NCBI GenBank assembly: GCA_031418215.1 | Contig: JANOXC010000118.1 | Location: 30,629 to 94,628, forward strand | Reading direction: 5' to 3' | Origin: JANOXC01 sp031418215 | Lineage (GTDB): Bacteria; Bacteroidota; Bacteroidia; AKYH767-A; OLB10 | Length of the DNA: 64,000 nucleotides | Shown: positions 26,834 through 35,420 of the stretch, piece by piece | Position numbering within the stretch: position 1 is the first letter of the stretch | Layout of the letters: each line of letters begins with the position of its first letter | Made by a program: the position numbers and the translations under genes | Notes under the pieces: model-generated | What the model was told of the DNA's origin: nothing | The model's database searches: none | Seen by the model: the letters and a program-made list of their open reading frames with translations, nothing else

Positions 26834-28654
26834 TCAATCCTTCAACTTCATCACCTCCCAACCAAACCGTTTTCTTGCAATTGCCATGCATTCTATAAAA
26901 GTGTTTTTGGTTTTTAAAAATCCGTAACGTTCTTCCAGCATGTATTGCTCATACTTTTTCTGTTCGATGAGTTCGGAGAGTATCATCCTGATTTTTTTCG
27001 TGGCCGTTTCTTTTACCAAAGAATTAAAGTCCGTTTCTACGGAAAGGTTGCGTCCGTAATTATCGAGTAGCTTCTCAATGTTTTCTTCATTGAACAATCC
27101 CTGTATAAGCAATGCCCAAACAAGGTTACGTGCCGAGCGTACGAAGAAATATTTATTCTCCCCGCGGCTCTCAATTTCTTTGATGGCAGCCCCGATGCGG
27201 AATTGTATTTTGTAAGCTAAAATTATTTTACGCGTGTCGGCTTTGAGAAATTCTTTCTGAAATGTTTTATCGTAAATGGCATCTTGTTCAAACACTTTTC
27301 CCATATCAGAAACCTTGTCCACCTCGCCCTGCACAGCTAAAAATGTTTGTGCCAGCTTTCTGATCTTTACTTCTTTCATCTGTTCAATACCCATCTCCCC
27401 GAAGTCGGCATCACTTAAGTTGGCAAAGGAGTTTTCCTGCCGTTCGTAGAAGATGCCGTCCTTGCGGAACTTGTCATCAAACTCCAGTTGTATCATGTCG
27501 TTGGCGCGCAGGTTCCAGGGCTCAACGGGATTTTGTTTGTTGTTGGAAATGGTAACCTGCGTCACAAATTCCTGAGAGCAGTTAGTGATGATCTTTACAA
27601 TGACTTCAATCTTCTTCAGCGTCTTTTCGTAATCATTGTATCCGGGCTGCTTGCGCAAGTCGTCAATGAATCGCGATAAAGTTGTAATTGTCTGTGCGCC
27701 GTTCAACACACGCGGTTCCACAATCTTGATGTTCCCGCCTTCACCTTCCAGTTTCTCTGCAAAAAGTGTTACGCCATTATGATGAAAGGTAAAATACTCC
27801 GGACTTACTTTTTTATGGACAACAATGTCGCGCAATGATTTTTTAATGGCTTGGTTCGGCGCTAATTCATCGGTCAATCCTCCACGAATATTTTTTTCGA
27901 AGAGACGCTGTTTCATGTCGTTGTGCATCTTATACAAATCGAAGATGTGAATGAAACCCAGGCTCATTTTTTCGTTGCCTGATGCAATTTTCTTCAGCGG
28001 TGTATTGAGTGCAATGTCATACTGAAAGGTTTTTTTCGTCCTTGCTGTCTGATTAATCTTCTTCGTTTCATTGGAGATGTACTGTATGGTCAGTGTGATG
28101 TCTTTGCTGTCGAAAAACTGGTCGATAAAATGTTTTTTTGATTCCAGTTCTTCACGCAGGCTCTCCAAGACCTTACTGCTCTCGGCACTCTCGGGGTCTC
28201 CGTTAAAAACAAAACAGATGTAAACTTTGTTGATGAGGTCTTTGTATTCTTCCAGCTCCATCTTAAGCTGTGTAGTTAGTTTGCCGGTATAGGCGGTTGA
28301 GCCATCACCGAAAATTGTTTCAATACCGTCTTTGACCAGCCGTGTGTAGGCGTCTTTAAACAGCTCGAAGTTTTCGCCCCATTCAAAGTGGTACAGGTAC
28401 AGGTTTTTGGCGCCTCTTTCGATGTAATAGGCTTCTATCCCTTCTTCATTTTTACCGATGGAACAGTAGGGCAGTACAGCCTCCACCTTGCGTTCAAATT
28501 TATCAGCGATAAAGAGCGGAGCAAAGTAGTCTTCCTTGTGCCCATAATGCTTTGATTTGTATTTGAGGTAGGTTTCCGTTAATCTTTCAAGGGTGATGGA
28601 CATGGTCTGTACGGTTGGTTGGTAAATATCAATAGAGGTTAATTCGTTTTTCAA
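26834..28654 (-). CDS. AIPR family protein (abortive infection phage resistance)
   Basis: The 606-residue soluble protein carries the AIPR core near residues 288-330: FTFHHNGVTLFAEKL followed by IVEPRVLNGAQTITTLSRF, the N-G-x-T ... V/I-N-G-x-Q-T pattern that defines the family. The region QEFVTQVTISNNKQNPVEPWNLRA downstream is also typical. N-terminal residues 60-200 (LYLYHFEWGENF, TLTIQYISNET) resemble the alpha/beta fold that precedes AIPR domains. Members are associated with abortive infection, some beside restriction-modification genes, but the biochemistry is unclear. No methyltransferase is adjacent here. Confidence 0.85.
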   Translation of the reverse strand: MKNELTSIDIYQPTVQTMSITLERLTETYLKYKSKHYGHKEDYFAPLFIADKFERKVEAVLPYCSIGKNEEGIEAYYIERGAKNLYLYHFEWGENFELFKDAYTRLVKDGIETIFGDGSTAYTGKLTTQLKMELEEYKDLINKVYICFVFNGDPESAESSKVLESLREELESKKHFIDQFFDSKDITLTIQYISNETKKINQTARTKKTFQYDIALNTPLKKIASGNEKMSLGFIHIFDLYKMHNDMKQRLFEKNIRGGLTDELAPNQAIKKSLRDIVVHKKVSPEYFTFHHNGVTLFAEKLEGEGGNIKIVEPRVLNGAQTITTLSRFIDDLRKQPGYNDYEKTLKKIEVIVKIITNCSQEFVTQVTISNNKQNPVEPWNLRANDMIQLEFDDKFRKDGIFYERQENSFANLSDADFGEMGIEQMKEVKIRKLAQTFLAVQGEVDKVSDMGKVFEQDAIYDKTFQKEFLKADTRKIILAYKIQFRIGAAIKEIESRGENKYFFVRSARNLVWALLIQGLFNEENIEKLLDNYGRNLSVETDFNSLVKETATKKIRMILSELIEQKKYEQYMLEERYGFLKTKNTFIECMAIARKRFGWEVMKLKD

Positions 28655-28933
28655 AATGCCGATCTATAAACCTGCCTTGACGAGCCGTAAAAACCACACG
28701 ATAAAAAACTTCTGCTCCCTGCCGCCTGCAACTGTTTTATTGCCGAATTACATACAACATAATGAGGCAAAAGACCTTGCGAAAGATAGTGAGTTCCGTT
28801 TGAATTTAAAGTTTCGACCACATTTTTTTGATTAACAAAACGGACCATTTCAATAGGCTGATTTCACCCACTCATAACGCCTCATTCCTCGAGTACTCGG
28901 GGAAGCCCGATGTGTTTCACTAACCTCACAGTG

Positions 28934-29206
28934 TCATTCAGCAGTGGTAGGATCGATGATTGTTGAAACACTGCTCACAGAATTAGCAGGAAATCCACCT
29001 TGCTTTGCATGTTCACGCACCATCTCTTCGTTTGGTGCATTATAGACGCAATAAATCTTATCGGTAGTAACATAGCTGTGCACCCACTGGATCTGAGGAC
29101 CCATTTTGCGCAATTCGCCACAGGATGTTTGTGAAATGCCTTTCAATTGTTCGGCTGTCATTTTTCCTGCTCCTGGAATTTCCCTTTCAATTACATACTT
29201 AGGCAT
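28934..29206 (-). CDS. DUF4242 domain-containing protein
   Basis: The 90-residue protein starts MPKYVIEREIPGAGKMTAEQ and contains WVHSYVTTDKIYCVYNAPNE followed by EHAKQGGFPANSV, the ferredoxin-like DUF4242 pattern (SCO4226-type nickel-binding-fold family). It is a small cytoplasmic alpha/beta protein. The biological role is unknown. It seems to be transcribed alone. Confidence 0.85.
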   Translation of the reverse strand: MPKYVIEREIPGAGKMTAEQLKGISQTSCGELRKMGPQIQWVHSYVTTDKIYCVYNAPNEEMVREHAKQGGFPANSVSSVSTIIDPTTAE

Positions 29207-29519
29207 GATTTTTTTTATTAGAAAAATTTTTATTTAATACTCTGGCCTTTTCGATTTCGCCCCGTTTAAAAAAGTGGTTGCTGGCCTCCACGTTAATACT
29301 AAGTATTAAAAATTGAATTACTGTAAAGTCAAAGATATACGATTGGGGGTAGGTTCCAAATTTGCGGCATTTACTAAACATGAAGTTTCAAATTGTCTGT
29401 ACTATGATTTTTGTGATTCGGCTGATTAAAAAGATCTGCTTTTGAGTTAAAAGGAAAATATTTGAATTGTGAATATACTATTCGTAAATTCGCATTAATT
29501 CGTTATTTGTTGATACATT
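29207..29519. other. Gap of 313 bp with a TCTGTACTATGATT repeat
   Basis: The region separates divergent genes. It contains one copy of the repeat described at 29388-29432 and otherwise nothing I recognise. Confidence 0.4.
29388..29432. repeat. TCTG(A/T)ACTATGATT repeat, third copy
   Basis: AATTGTCTGTACTATGATTT and TTGTGATTCGGCTGATT resemble the units at 16349-16400 and 21888-21925. Here it is not next to a CATTGCGA palindrome. Confidence 0.55.
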
Positions 29520-30482
29520 ATGAGAAGACGTCAATTCATCAAAGGCTCCGCCATCATCGGCTTATCATCTGTTGCGCCCGATATTTTAAAAGCAGCATCA
29601 GGTCTGCTCGAAACCAATACTGCCCGAAAGGTTTATCAAATATTAACCGCCAGTAAAACCATGGTGGGCACATTGCCTGTCCTTCGTGCTTTTGCAGGAG
29701 ACAACAATGATTATGTGTCTCCTTATGTTTTCTTTGATGAATTTGGGCCAGTTAAAGTAAATCCTAATGATAAACCGTTGCGTGTTGATGCGCATCCGCA
29801 TGCAGGCATCATCCCAACAACTTATTTTCTCAATGGCAGCGGCCATCATAAGGACAGTCTGAATTACGATTTCCAGATCGGCAAAGGCGATTTCATGATG
29901 TTTACCTCCGGTCGTGGTGCCATACACATGGAAGAGACGGGTAAAAAATTATATGATCAGGGCGGACTGTACCATGGTTTTCAGATTTGGCTGAACATGC
30001 CTTCGAAATATAAATTTGTCAATCCCGCAACCGATGTATATCGGCCAGAGAAAATGGCCGAAGTCAATCAAAAAGATTATTCTGTAAAAGTTGTACTGGG
30101 AGATTTCATGGGTGCTAAATCAAAAATTGAAACCCTTTTCCCGGTTTTTTATTTTCATCTCAAACTGAAACCCGGCTGTAAACTCAACATTCCGGTTGAT
30201 GCAACGCACAATGCTTTTATCTATATCATCAAAGGAAAAGTAGAAACAGAAGGCCGAACAGAAGTGCGCACCAACCAGGTAGCCCTTTTTGAACGCGGCA
30301 AAAATTCAATCACGCTTTTTACAAATGAAGAAACGGAGTTGCTAATGTTAGGAGGCAAGCCACACAACGAAGCCGTATTCGCTTATGGCCCTTTTGTAAT
30401 GAATACGGAAGAAGAAATCAGAAAGTGTTACGATGATTATCGCACAGGGAAGATGGGTAATCCGGATTTGGTGAATAAATAA
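29520..30482 (+). CDS. Pirin family protein with twin-arginine-like leader
   Basis: The protein is 320 residues. It begins with MRRRQFIKGSAIIGLSSVAP, which has the R-R-x-F-I-K form of a Tat signal. The N-terminal cupin has VDAHPHAGI and IHMEETG, giving the His, His, His, Glu metal site of pirins, with the conserved FHGFQIWLNMP-like YHGFQIWLNMP. The C-terminal cupin has LNIPVDATHNAFIYIIKG and LMLGGKPHNEAVFAYGPFV. Pirins are Fe-binding cupins, some with quercetinase activity. A Tat-exported one would act in the periplasm already loaded with metal. It lacks an operon partner. Confidence 0.85.
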   Translation: MRRRQFIKGSAIIGLSSVAPDILKAASGLLETNTARKVYQILTASKTMVGTLPVLRAFAGDNNDYVSPYVFFDEFGPVKVNPNDKPLRVDAHPHAGIIPTTYFLNGSGHHKDSLNYDFQIGKGDFMMFTSGRGAIHMEETGKKLYDQGGLYHGFQIWLNMPSKYKFVNPATDVYRPEKMAEVNQKDYSVKVVLGDFMGAKSKIETLFPVFYFHLKLKPGCKLNIPVDATHNAFIYIIKGKVETEGRTEVRTNQVALFERGKNSITLFTNEETELLMLGGKPHNEAVFAYGPFVMNTEEEIRKCYDDYRTGKMGNPDLVNK

Positions 30483-30729
30483 ATGTAGAATTAAGAATGC
30501 AGAATTAAATTCCTAAATCCATTAGGAGAACCGTAATCTACTCCCTCTCTCTGCGCCAAAGCTGGAGTTAAGGCGGCACGTTGTTGGTGTGGGGGAGGTC
30601 AAAAGCAACATCCCTTTTCCTAAATCATCCAACAAGTATAATTCACAGCCCCCCTTCTCTCATTGATATTCCCGATAGCTATTGGGAATCCGATACGGTA
30701 ATTAGCCAATGATTTATTAAAGATAAATT

Positions 30730-30956
30730 GGCTCCTTCTCTGTAGGGGCGCACAGGCTCCCTCTCTGAAGGGGCGCACAGAGGCTCCTTCTCAGAAAGGA
30801 TGAACAGGCTCCCTCTTTGAAGGGGCGCACAGGCTCCTTCTCTGAAAGGATGCACAGGCTCCCTCTCGGAAGGGGTGCACAGACTCCCTCTCTGAAGGGG
30901 TGCACAGGCTCCCTCTCTGAAGGGGTGCACAGGCTCCCTCTCTGAAGGAGAGGGCG
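30730..30956. repeat. Tandem array of nine 25-bp units
   Basis: The unit is close to GGCTCCCTCTCTGAAGGGGT followed by GCACA. Units begin at 30730, 30755, 30782, 30807, 30832, 30857, 30882, 30907 and 30932. All are 25 bp except the second, which is 27 bp. Two variants alternate in places (GAAGGGGYGCACA and GAAAGGATGMACA). The last unit continues into GGAGAGGGCGGGGGGTGAGG, as in the REP-like element at 26718. Confidence 0.9.
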
Positions 30957-31057
30957 GGGGGTGAGGCTGCGAATGTTAAATAGAACAAAAAACATAACAT
31001 CTTCCCCTAATTCCACGTTAAATACCCGTTAAACACTGATCCCTGCTGCAAAAGAAC

Positions 31058-31090
31058 TTTGTGGTATTGCTTCACATCTCACTACCTTTG
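31058..31090 (+). promoter_or_regulatory. Bacteroidota promoter for the DUF4175 operon
   Basis: TTTG at 31058-31061 and TACCTTTG at 31083-31090 are separated by 21 bp, a good match to the -33/-7 consensus. Transcription would begin about 31095, only a few bases before the ATG at 31099, so the mRNA may be nearly leaderless. Confidence 0.6.
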
Positions 31091-31098
31091 TTACAAGA

Positions 31099-34000
31099 AT
31101 GAATAACAATCTCAATAATTTCCCCGAGTACTCGACATTACTTAACAAGCTTGACGAGTTTATCCGTAAGTATTATAAAAACCAACTCATCCGCGGAGGC
31201 ATTTATGCCTTTACTGCCGTCTTGGCTTTTTTCCTTACGGTTACACTGCTCGAATCCTTTGCCTGGTTCAACACCGGTGTTCGTGCTGTGTTGTTTTATG
31301 CATTTTTAAGCTCGACCTTGTTTATCCTCTATAAATGGGTATTGATACCACTACGACACCTTTACAGGATGGGAAAGATTATTTCCCATGCTGAAGCTGC
31401 TGCTATTATTGGGCAGCATTTTAGCAGTGTGAGCGATAAGTTGCTCAACACTTTACAGCTAAAAGAACAGGCTGATGCCGCCAAGGAAGATATTGAATTG
31501 GTTTATGCCGGTATCAACCAGAAGAGTGCCGAGTTAAAACCAATTTCATTCGCTTCAGCAATTGATCTTTCCGTTAATAGAAAATATTTGCGTTATGCTG
31601 CTTTGCCATTGGCCGTTTTGATGTTTGTGCTAATCGCCTCTCCTTCGTTGTTAAAGGAAAGCACATCAAGACTAATTAATCATGGTACATCTTTCGCCAA
31701 ACCCGCTCCTTTCAAATTCAATATTGAAAATAAAAACCTGAAAGTTATACAGAATGAGGATTTCCTGTTGAATGTTAAACTAATGGGCAATGAAATTCCG
31801 GAAGAGGTTTTTATCACTTACAATAACAATCAGTTTAAGCTCGATAAAGAAAACAAACTGAAGTTCACTTACACTTTCAAGAACATTCAAAAAACAACTT
31901 CGTTCAAACTCTCAGCCGATGGTTTTAGTTCCGTTGAATATATTTTGGAAGCCTTGCCCAACCCTGTGGTGACGAATTTTGAAATGGAGTTAAAATATCC
32001 TTCTTACCTCCAGAAAAAATCAGAAATCATTAAAAATACCGGAGATTTATTGGTCCCCGCCGGAACACTTGTGAAATGGAGTTTTAATACAGAAAATACG
32101 GCTACATTAAAATTGGTTTTCCTCGACACGGGATATACATTACAGGGCGATGACTCCAAAGCATTTTCGGTTTCACGCCGGATGATGAAAAACAATCAAT
32201 ACAGTGTGCGAACTTCCAATGCAGTGTTGCAAAGCAAGGATTCATTGCGTTACATGGTGAATGTAATACCAGATGCTTTTCCTTCTATTGATGTGGAGAA
32301 GCAGGAAGACTCTGCCTCTTACCAGCATTATTATTTTCGTGGTTTGGTTAAGGACGATTATGGTTTCAGTAAACTGCATTTTACGTATCGTTTTGTGAAG
32401 CGCGATAGCGTGCCTAAAGACAGCAAAGAAATTTATAGTGACGAGCTTGCAGTAAGCCGCGGCGTTCAACAAGAACAATTTTTCTATTACTGGGACTTAA
32501 GTAAGATTGGTATTCATCCTGGTGATGAGGTGGAGTACTTTTTTGAAGTGTGGGACAATGATGGTGTTACGGGGGCAAAATCGTCTCGTTCTCAATCATC
32601 AATTTATAAGGCTCCCACACTGAATGAACTGGCCAAAGACGCCGACAAGAAAAATGATGCCCTGAAGAATGATTTGTTAGCAGGAATGAAGAAGGCTAAA
32701 AAGTTGCAAAGGGAGTTAACTGATTTGCATAAAGAATTATTAAACAAGAAAACACTTGACTACGAAGACAGAAAGAAGGTTTCTGACATCATGGAGCAAC
32801 AGAAAGATTTGGAGCAACAGGTAGATGAAATCAAAAAACAAAGTCAGGAGAATTCACAAAAACAAAATGAGTTCCGCAATCCTACTGAGCAATTAGCAGA
32901 GAAGCAAAAGCAATTGCAGGAGATGTTTGATAAGATGATGTCGCCCGAAATGAAAAAAATGGTTGAGGAGCTGCAGAAAATGCTGGCAGAAATCGATAAG
33001 TCGAAGCTGCAGGAGCAAATGGATAAGATGAAGCTTGATAATAAAGATCTTGAAAAAGAAATGGATCGCACACTTGAGCTTTTCAAGAGTATGGAGTTGG
33101 AGCAGAAGTTGAAAGAGGCTGCCGTTCAGCTTGACAAATTAGCTGAAAAGCAGGAAAAATTAAACGAAGAGACAAATGATAAAAAATCAGATGCCGATGA
33201 GCTGCAGAAAAAACAAGATGAACTTTCGCAGGAGTTTAAAGACCTGAAGGAACAGCTCAACGATATTGATAAAAAGAACAGCGAACTGGAGAGTCCGCAG
33301 AACCTTCCTGATATGAAGGAGGACTCCAAAACAGTGGAGAAGGAAATGCAGGATAGCAAGGAAGAATTGAGTAAAGGAAATAAATCGAAATCGGGAAAAT
33401 CGCAAGAGAAGGCCGCTGATCAATTGCGACAGATGGCTGCGAAGATGAATAACCAGATTCAGAAGAATGAGGAAGAACAGGCAGAAGAAGACATGAATGC
33501 CTTGCGTGCATTGCTCGAAAACCTTTTGCATTTTTCTTTTGAACAGGAGGGATTGATGGAAGACTTAAAAACGATGGATGTAAATAATCCTCGCTTTTTA
33601 AAATTATCTCAACAGGAGCGTAAGTTGAAAGATGATGCGCGAATGCTGGAAGACTCTCTTCTCGCTTTAAGTAAGCGCGTGATGCAGATACAGCGCGCAG
33701 TGAACGAACACCTCACCGATATCAACGATAACATTGAAAAGGCTATTGATAATTTACAAGAAAGGATGGTGCCAGCAGCAAGGGTTAACCAGCAATATGT
33801 AATGACGGCAGCCAATGATTTAGCGTTGATGTTAGCGGAATCGTTGGATCAAATGCAGCAGCAGTCGAAGAGTGAAAAAGAGGGCGATGGCAAATGTAAA
33901 AAACCCGGAAAGGGAAAAGGAAAGGGAAAACCGGGGCCAACAGCGGGTGATGTGAAAAAGATGCAGGAAAAACTTTCACAGCAGCTGAAGGAAATGAAAG

Positions 34001-34494
34001 ATAAAATGGCAAAAGAAGGTAAAGAGAAGCAGGGGGAAAAGGGGAAGGGTAATGGCAAAGACGGTAATGGAGGAATGAGTGAAGAGTTGGCTAAGATGGC
34101 TGCTCAACAAGAGGCCATCCGAAACGCCTTAAAGGAAATGGATTCAGAACAGGGCAAGGACGGTGGCCAGGGAAAGATGGGCAAGACGATGCAGCAAATG
34201 GAGGAGAATGAAAAAGACATTGTTAATAAGCGCATTACTGATGCCACATTGAAGCGTCAGGAAGAAATTATGACGCGGCTTTTAGAGTCTGAAAAAGCGG
34301 AGCGCGAGCGCGATCAGGAAGAGCGGAGAGAGTCAAATGAGTCCAAAATTGATATATACCGTAGCCCGGCCCGTTTTGAGGAATATAAGCGCCTTAAAAT
34401 GCGTGAACTTGAATTGTTGAAAACCATTCCGCCATCCCTTACAACCTTCTATAAAAACTTAGTTAATTCGTACTTCCAAAGTATAGACAACTAA
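31099..34494 (+). CDS. DUF4175 family membrane protein with long coiled coil
   Basis: This 1131-residue protein has two N-terminal membrane segments (about 38-58 and 62-82) and a third near 170-190 (YAALPLAVLMFVLIASPSLL). A periplasmic-type domain of about 300 residues precedes a long coiled coil (about 520-830) built of K, E, Q, L and D. A lysine-glycine-rich stretch (GKGKGKGKPGPTAGDVKK) follows, then a helical tail ending TFYKNLVNSYF. DUF4175 is widespread in Bacteroidota and of unknown function. Its position before the anti-sigma-like ATPase and ybeY looks conserved in the phylum from memory. Possible role: a membrane scaffold. Confidence 0.8.
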   Translation: MNNNLNNFPEYSTLLNKLDEFIRKYYKNQLIRGGIYAFTAVLAFFLTVTLLESFAWFNTGVRAVLFYAFLSSTLFILYKWVLIPLRHLYRMGKIISHAEAAAIIGQHFSSVSDKLLNTLQLKEQADAAKEDIELVYAGINQKSAELKPISFASAIDLSVNRKYLRYAALPLAVLMFVLIASPSLLKESTSRLINHGTSFAKPAPFKFNIENKNLKVIQNEDFLLNVKLMGNEIPEEVFITYNNNQFKLDKENKLKFTYTFKNIQKTTSFKLSADGFSSVEYILEALPNPVVTNFEMELKYPSYLQKKSEIIKNTGDLLVPAGTLVKWSFNTENTATLKLVFLDTGYTLQGDDSKAFSVSRRMMKNNQYSVRTSNAVLQSKDSLRYMVNVIPDAFPSIDVEKQEDSASYQHYYFRGLVKDDYGFSKLHFTYRFVKRDSVPKDSKEIYSDELAVSRGVQQEQFFYYWDLSKIGIHPGDEVEYFFEVWDNDGVTGAKSSRSQSSIYKAPTLNELAKDADKKNDALKNDLLAGMKKAKKLQRELTDLHKELLNKKTLDYEDRKKVSDIMEQQKDLEQQVDEIKKQSQENSQKQNEFRNPTEQLAEKQKQLQEMFDKMMSPEMKKMVEELQKMLAEIDKSKLQEQMDKMKLDNKDLEKEMDRTLELFKSMELEQKLKEAAVQLDKLAEKQEKLNEETNDKKSDADELQKKQDELSQEFKDLKEQLNDIDKKNSELESPQNLPDMKEDSKTVEKEMQDSKEELSKGNKSKSGKSQEKAADQLRQMAAKMNNQIQKNEEEQAEEDMNALRALLENLLHFSFEQEGLMEDLKTMDVNNPRFLKLSQQERKLKDDARMLEDSLLALSKRVMQIQRAVNEHLTDINDNIEKAIDNLQERMVPAARVNQQYVMTAANDLALMLAESLDQMQQQSKSEKEGDGKCKKPGKGKGKGKPGPTAGDVKKMQEKLSQQLKEMKDKMAKEGKEKQGEKGKGNGKDGNGGMSEELAKMAAQQEAIRNALKEMDSEQGKDGGQGKMGKTMQQMEENEKDIVNKRITDATLKRQEEIMTRLLESEKAERERDQEERRESNESKIDIYRSPARFEEYKRLKMRELELLKTIPPSLTTFYKNLVNSYFQSIDN

Positions 34495-34509
34495 GCCGTG
34501 CCAGCAACA

Positions 34510-34938
34510 ATGAACACAGAAAAACAGACCTATAGCATGCAAATCGTCTCTCAGCCGGAGAGTATTAACCTGGTAGAGAAACTGATTGATGAAATAAAAT
34601 CCGAATACAGTATTCATGAAGAGTGCTACGGCAATATGTTGGTTGCCGTTACAGAGGCTGTTAATAACGCCATTCAACACGGCAATAAGTATGATCCTGA
34701 AAAGATGGTTCACGTTTCCTATGAAATAGAGCCTGACCAGATAGCATTTACTATTAGTGATGAAGGAACCGGTTTTGATTACATCAACCTGCCGGACCCA
34801 ACAGATCCCGAGAACCTTGAAAAGCCGACGGGGCGTGGTGTGTTTTTAATGAAACACCTTGCCGATCAAATTATCTTTTCGGAGAATGGAAAGGTGGTAG
34901 AGCTATACTTTAAGACTTCGGGACATATTGCAAGCTGA
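34510..34938 (+). CDS. RsbW-like ATP-binding protein (HATPase_c_2)
   Basis: From the ATG at 34510 the protein is 142 residues (a GTG at 34498 would add four). It is a lone GHKL ATPase domain: MLVAVTEAVNNAIQHGNKYD is the N-box, ISDEGTGFDY the G1 box and GRGVFLMKHLADQI the G2 box. RsbW/SpoIIAB-type serine kinases of this size bind and inhibit sigma factors. No anti-anti-sigma gene is adjacent. The gene follows DUF4175 by 15 bp and precedes ybeY by 14 bp, so it belongs to that operon. Confidence 0.88.
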   Translation: MNTEKQTYSMQIVSQPESINLVEKLIDEIKSEYSIHEECYGNMLVAVTEAVNNAIQHGNKYDPEKMVHVSYEIEPDQIAFTISDEGTGFDYINLPDPTDPENLEKPTGRGVFLMKHLADQIIFSENGKVVELYFKTSGHIAS

Positions 34939-34952
34939 CTGCAAGCCTGGCT

Positions 34953-35375
34953 GTGATAAATTTTTTTAACGAAGACATTATATATATAGTTCGCAACAAG
35001 ACCGCTGTGCGTAATTGGATTGAAAAAGCCATTCGCAAAGAAGGGTACTATTTACAGGAAATAAATTATATATATTGCAGTGATGCTCATCTGAAAAAGA
35101 TGAATGAAAAATATTTACATCATCGCACCTATACCGACATCATCACTTTTGATTTGTCGGAAAAGAAAAAAGACCTTTTGGGAGAAATCTATGTCAGCAT
35201 CGAACGTGTGCGTGAAAATGCCGTTTTGTTTAAGGTGCCATTGCGTGATGAACTGCATCGTGTGATGATACACGGTGTATTGCACCTCTGCGGATATAAA
35301 GACAAGTCGCCTGCTGATGTTAAGCGAATGCGAAACCGGGAAGATTATTATTTATCTTTGCGCAGCTTTTTGTAA
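34953..35375 (+). CDS. ybeY: Endoribonuclease YbeY (16S rRNA maturation)
   Basis: The protein is 140 residues with a GTG start. The family motifs are TDIITFDLSEKKKDLLGEIY and RVMIHGVLHLCGYKDKSPAD. The metal site H-G-V-L-H is intact. The third ligand, His in Escherichia coli (ten residues after the first His), is Asp here, in GYKD. I believe this is frequent in Bacteroidota. YbeY trims 16S rRNA 3-prime ends and acts in ribosome quality control. It sits just upstream of mnmG in the same direction. Confidence 0.92.
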   Translation: MINFFNEDIIYIVRNKTAVRNWIEKAIRKEGYYLQEINYIYCSDAHLKKMNEKYLHHRTYTDIITFDLSEKKKDLLGEIYVSIERVRENAVLFKVPLRDELHRVMIHGVLHLCGYKDKSPADVKRMRNREDYYLSLRSFL

Positions 35376-35420
35376 ATCAATGTGATACAGAATTTGTGTC
35401 GCCTAAACAGTTGAATATTA

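Larger units (their letters stand above)
30483..31098. other. Gap of 616 bp holding the minisatellite and a promoter
   Basis: Besides the tandem array and the promoter listed separately, a near-palindrome ATTCCCGATAGCTATTGGGA occurs around 30667-30688. Minus-strand frames across the array rotate through all phases because the period is 25 bp and are not genes. Confidence 0.5.

Noticed and set aside
28651..28848. 65-codon minus-strand frame upstream of the AIPR gene
   Set aside because: It has no recognised motif and overlaps the start of the AIPR gene.
30730..30956. CRISPR-like array
   Set aside because: Units are directly joined without spacers of unique sequence and there are no cas genes. 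It is a minisatellite.
30679..31016. Three overlapping minus-strand frames with REPVHPF-like repeats
   Set aside because: They are translations of the 25-bp array in different phases. The period is not a multiple of three and the protein pattern changes frame, so these are not genes.
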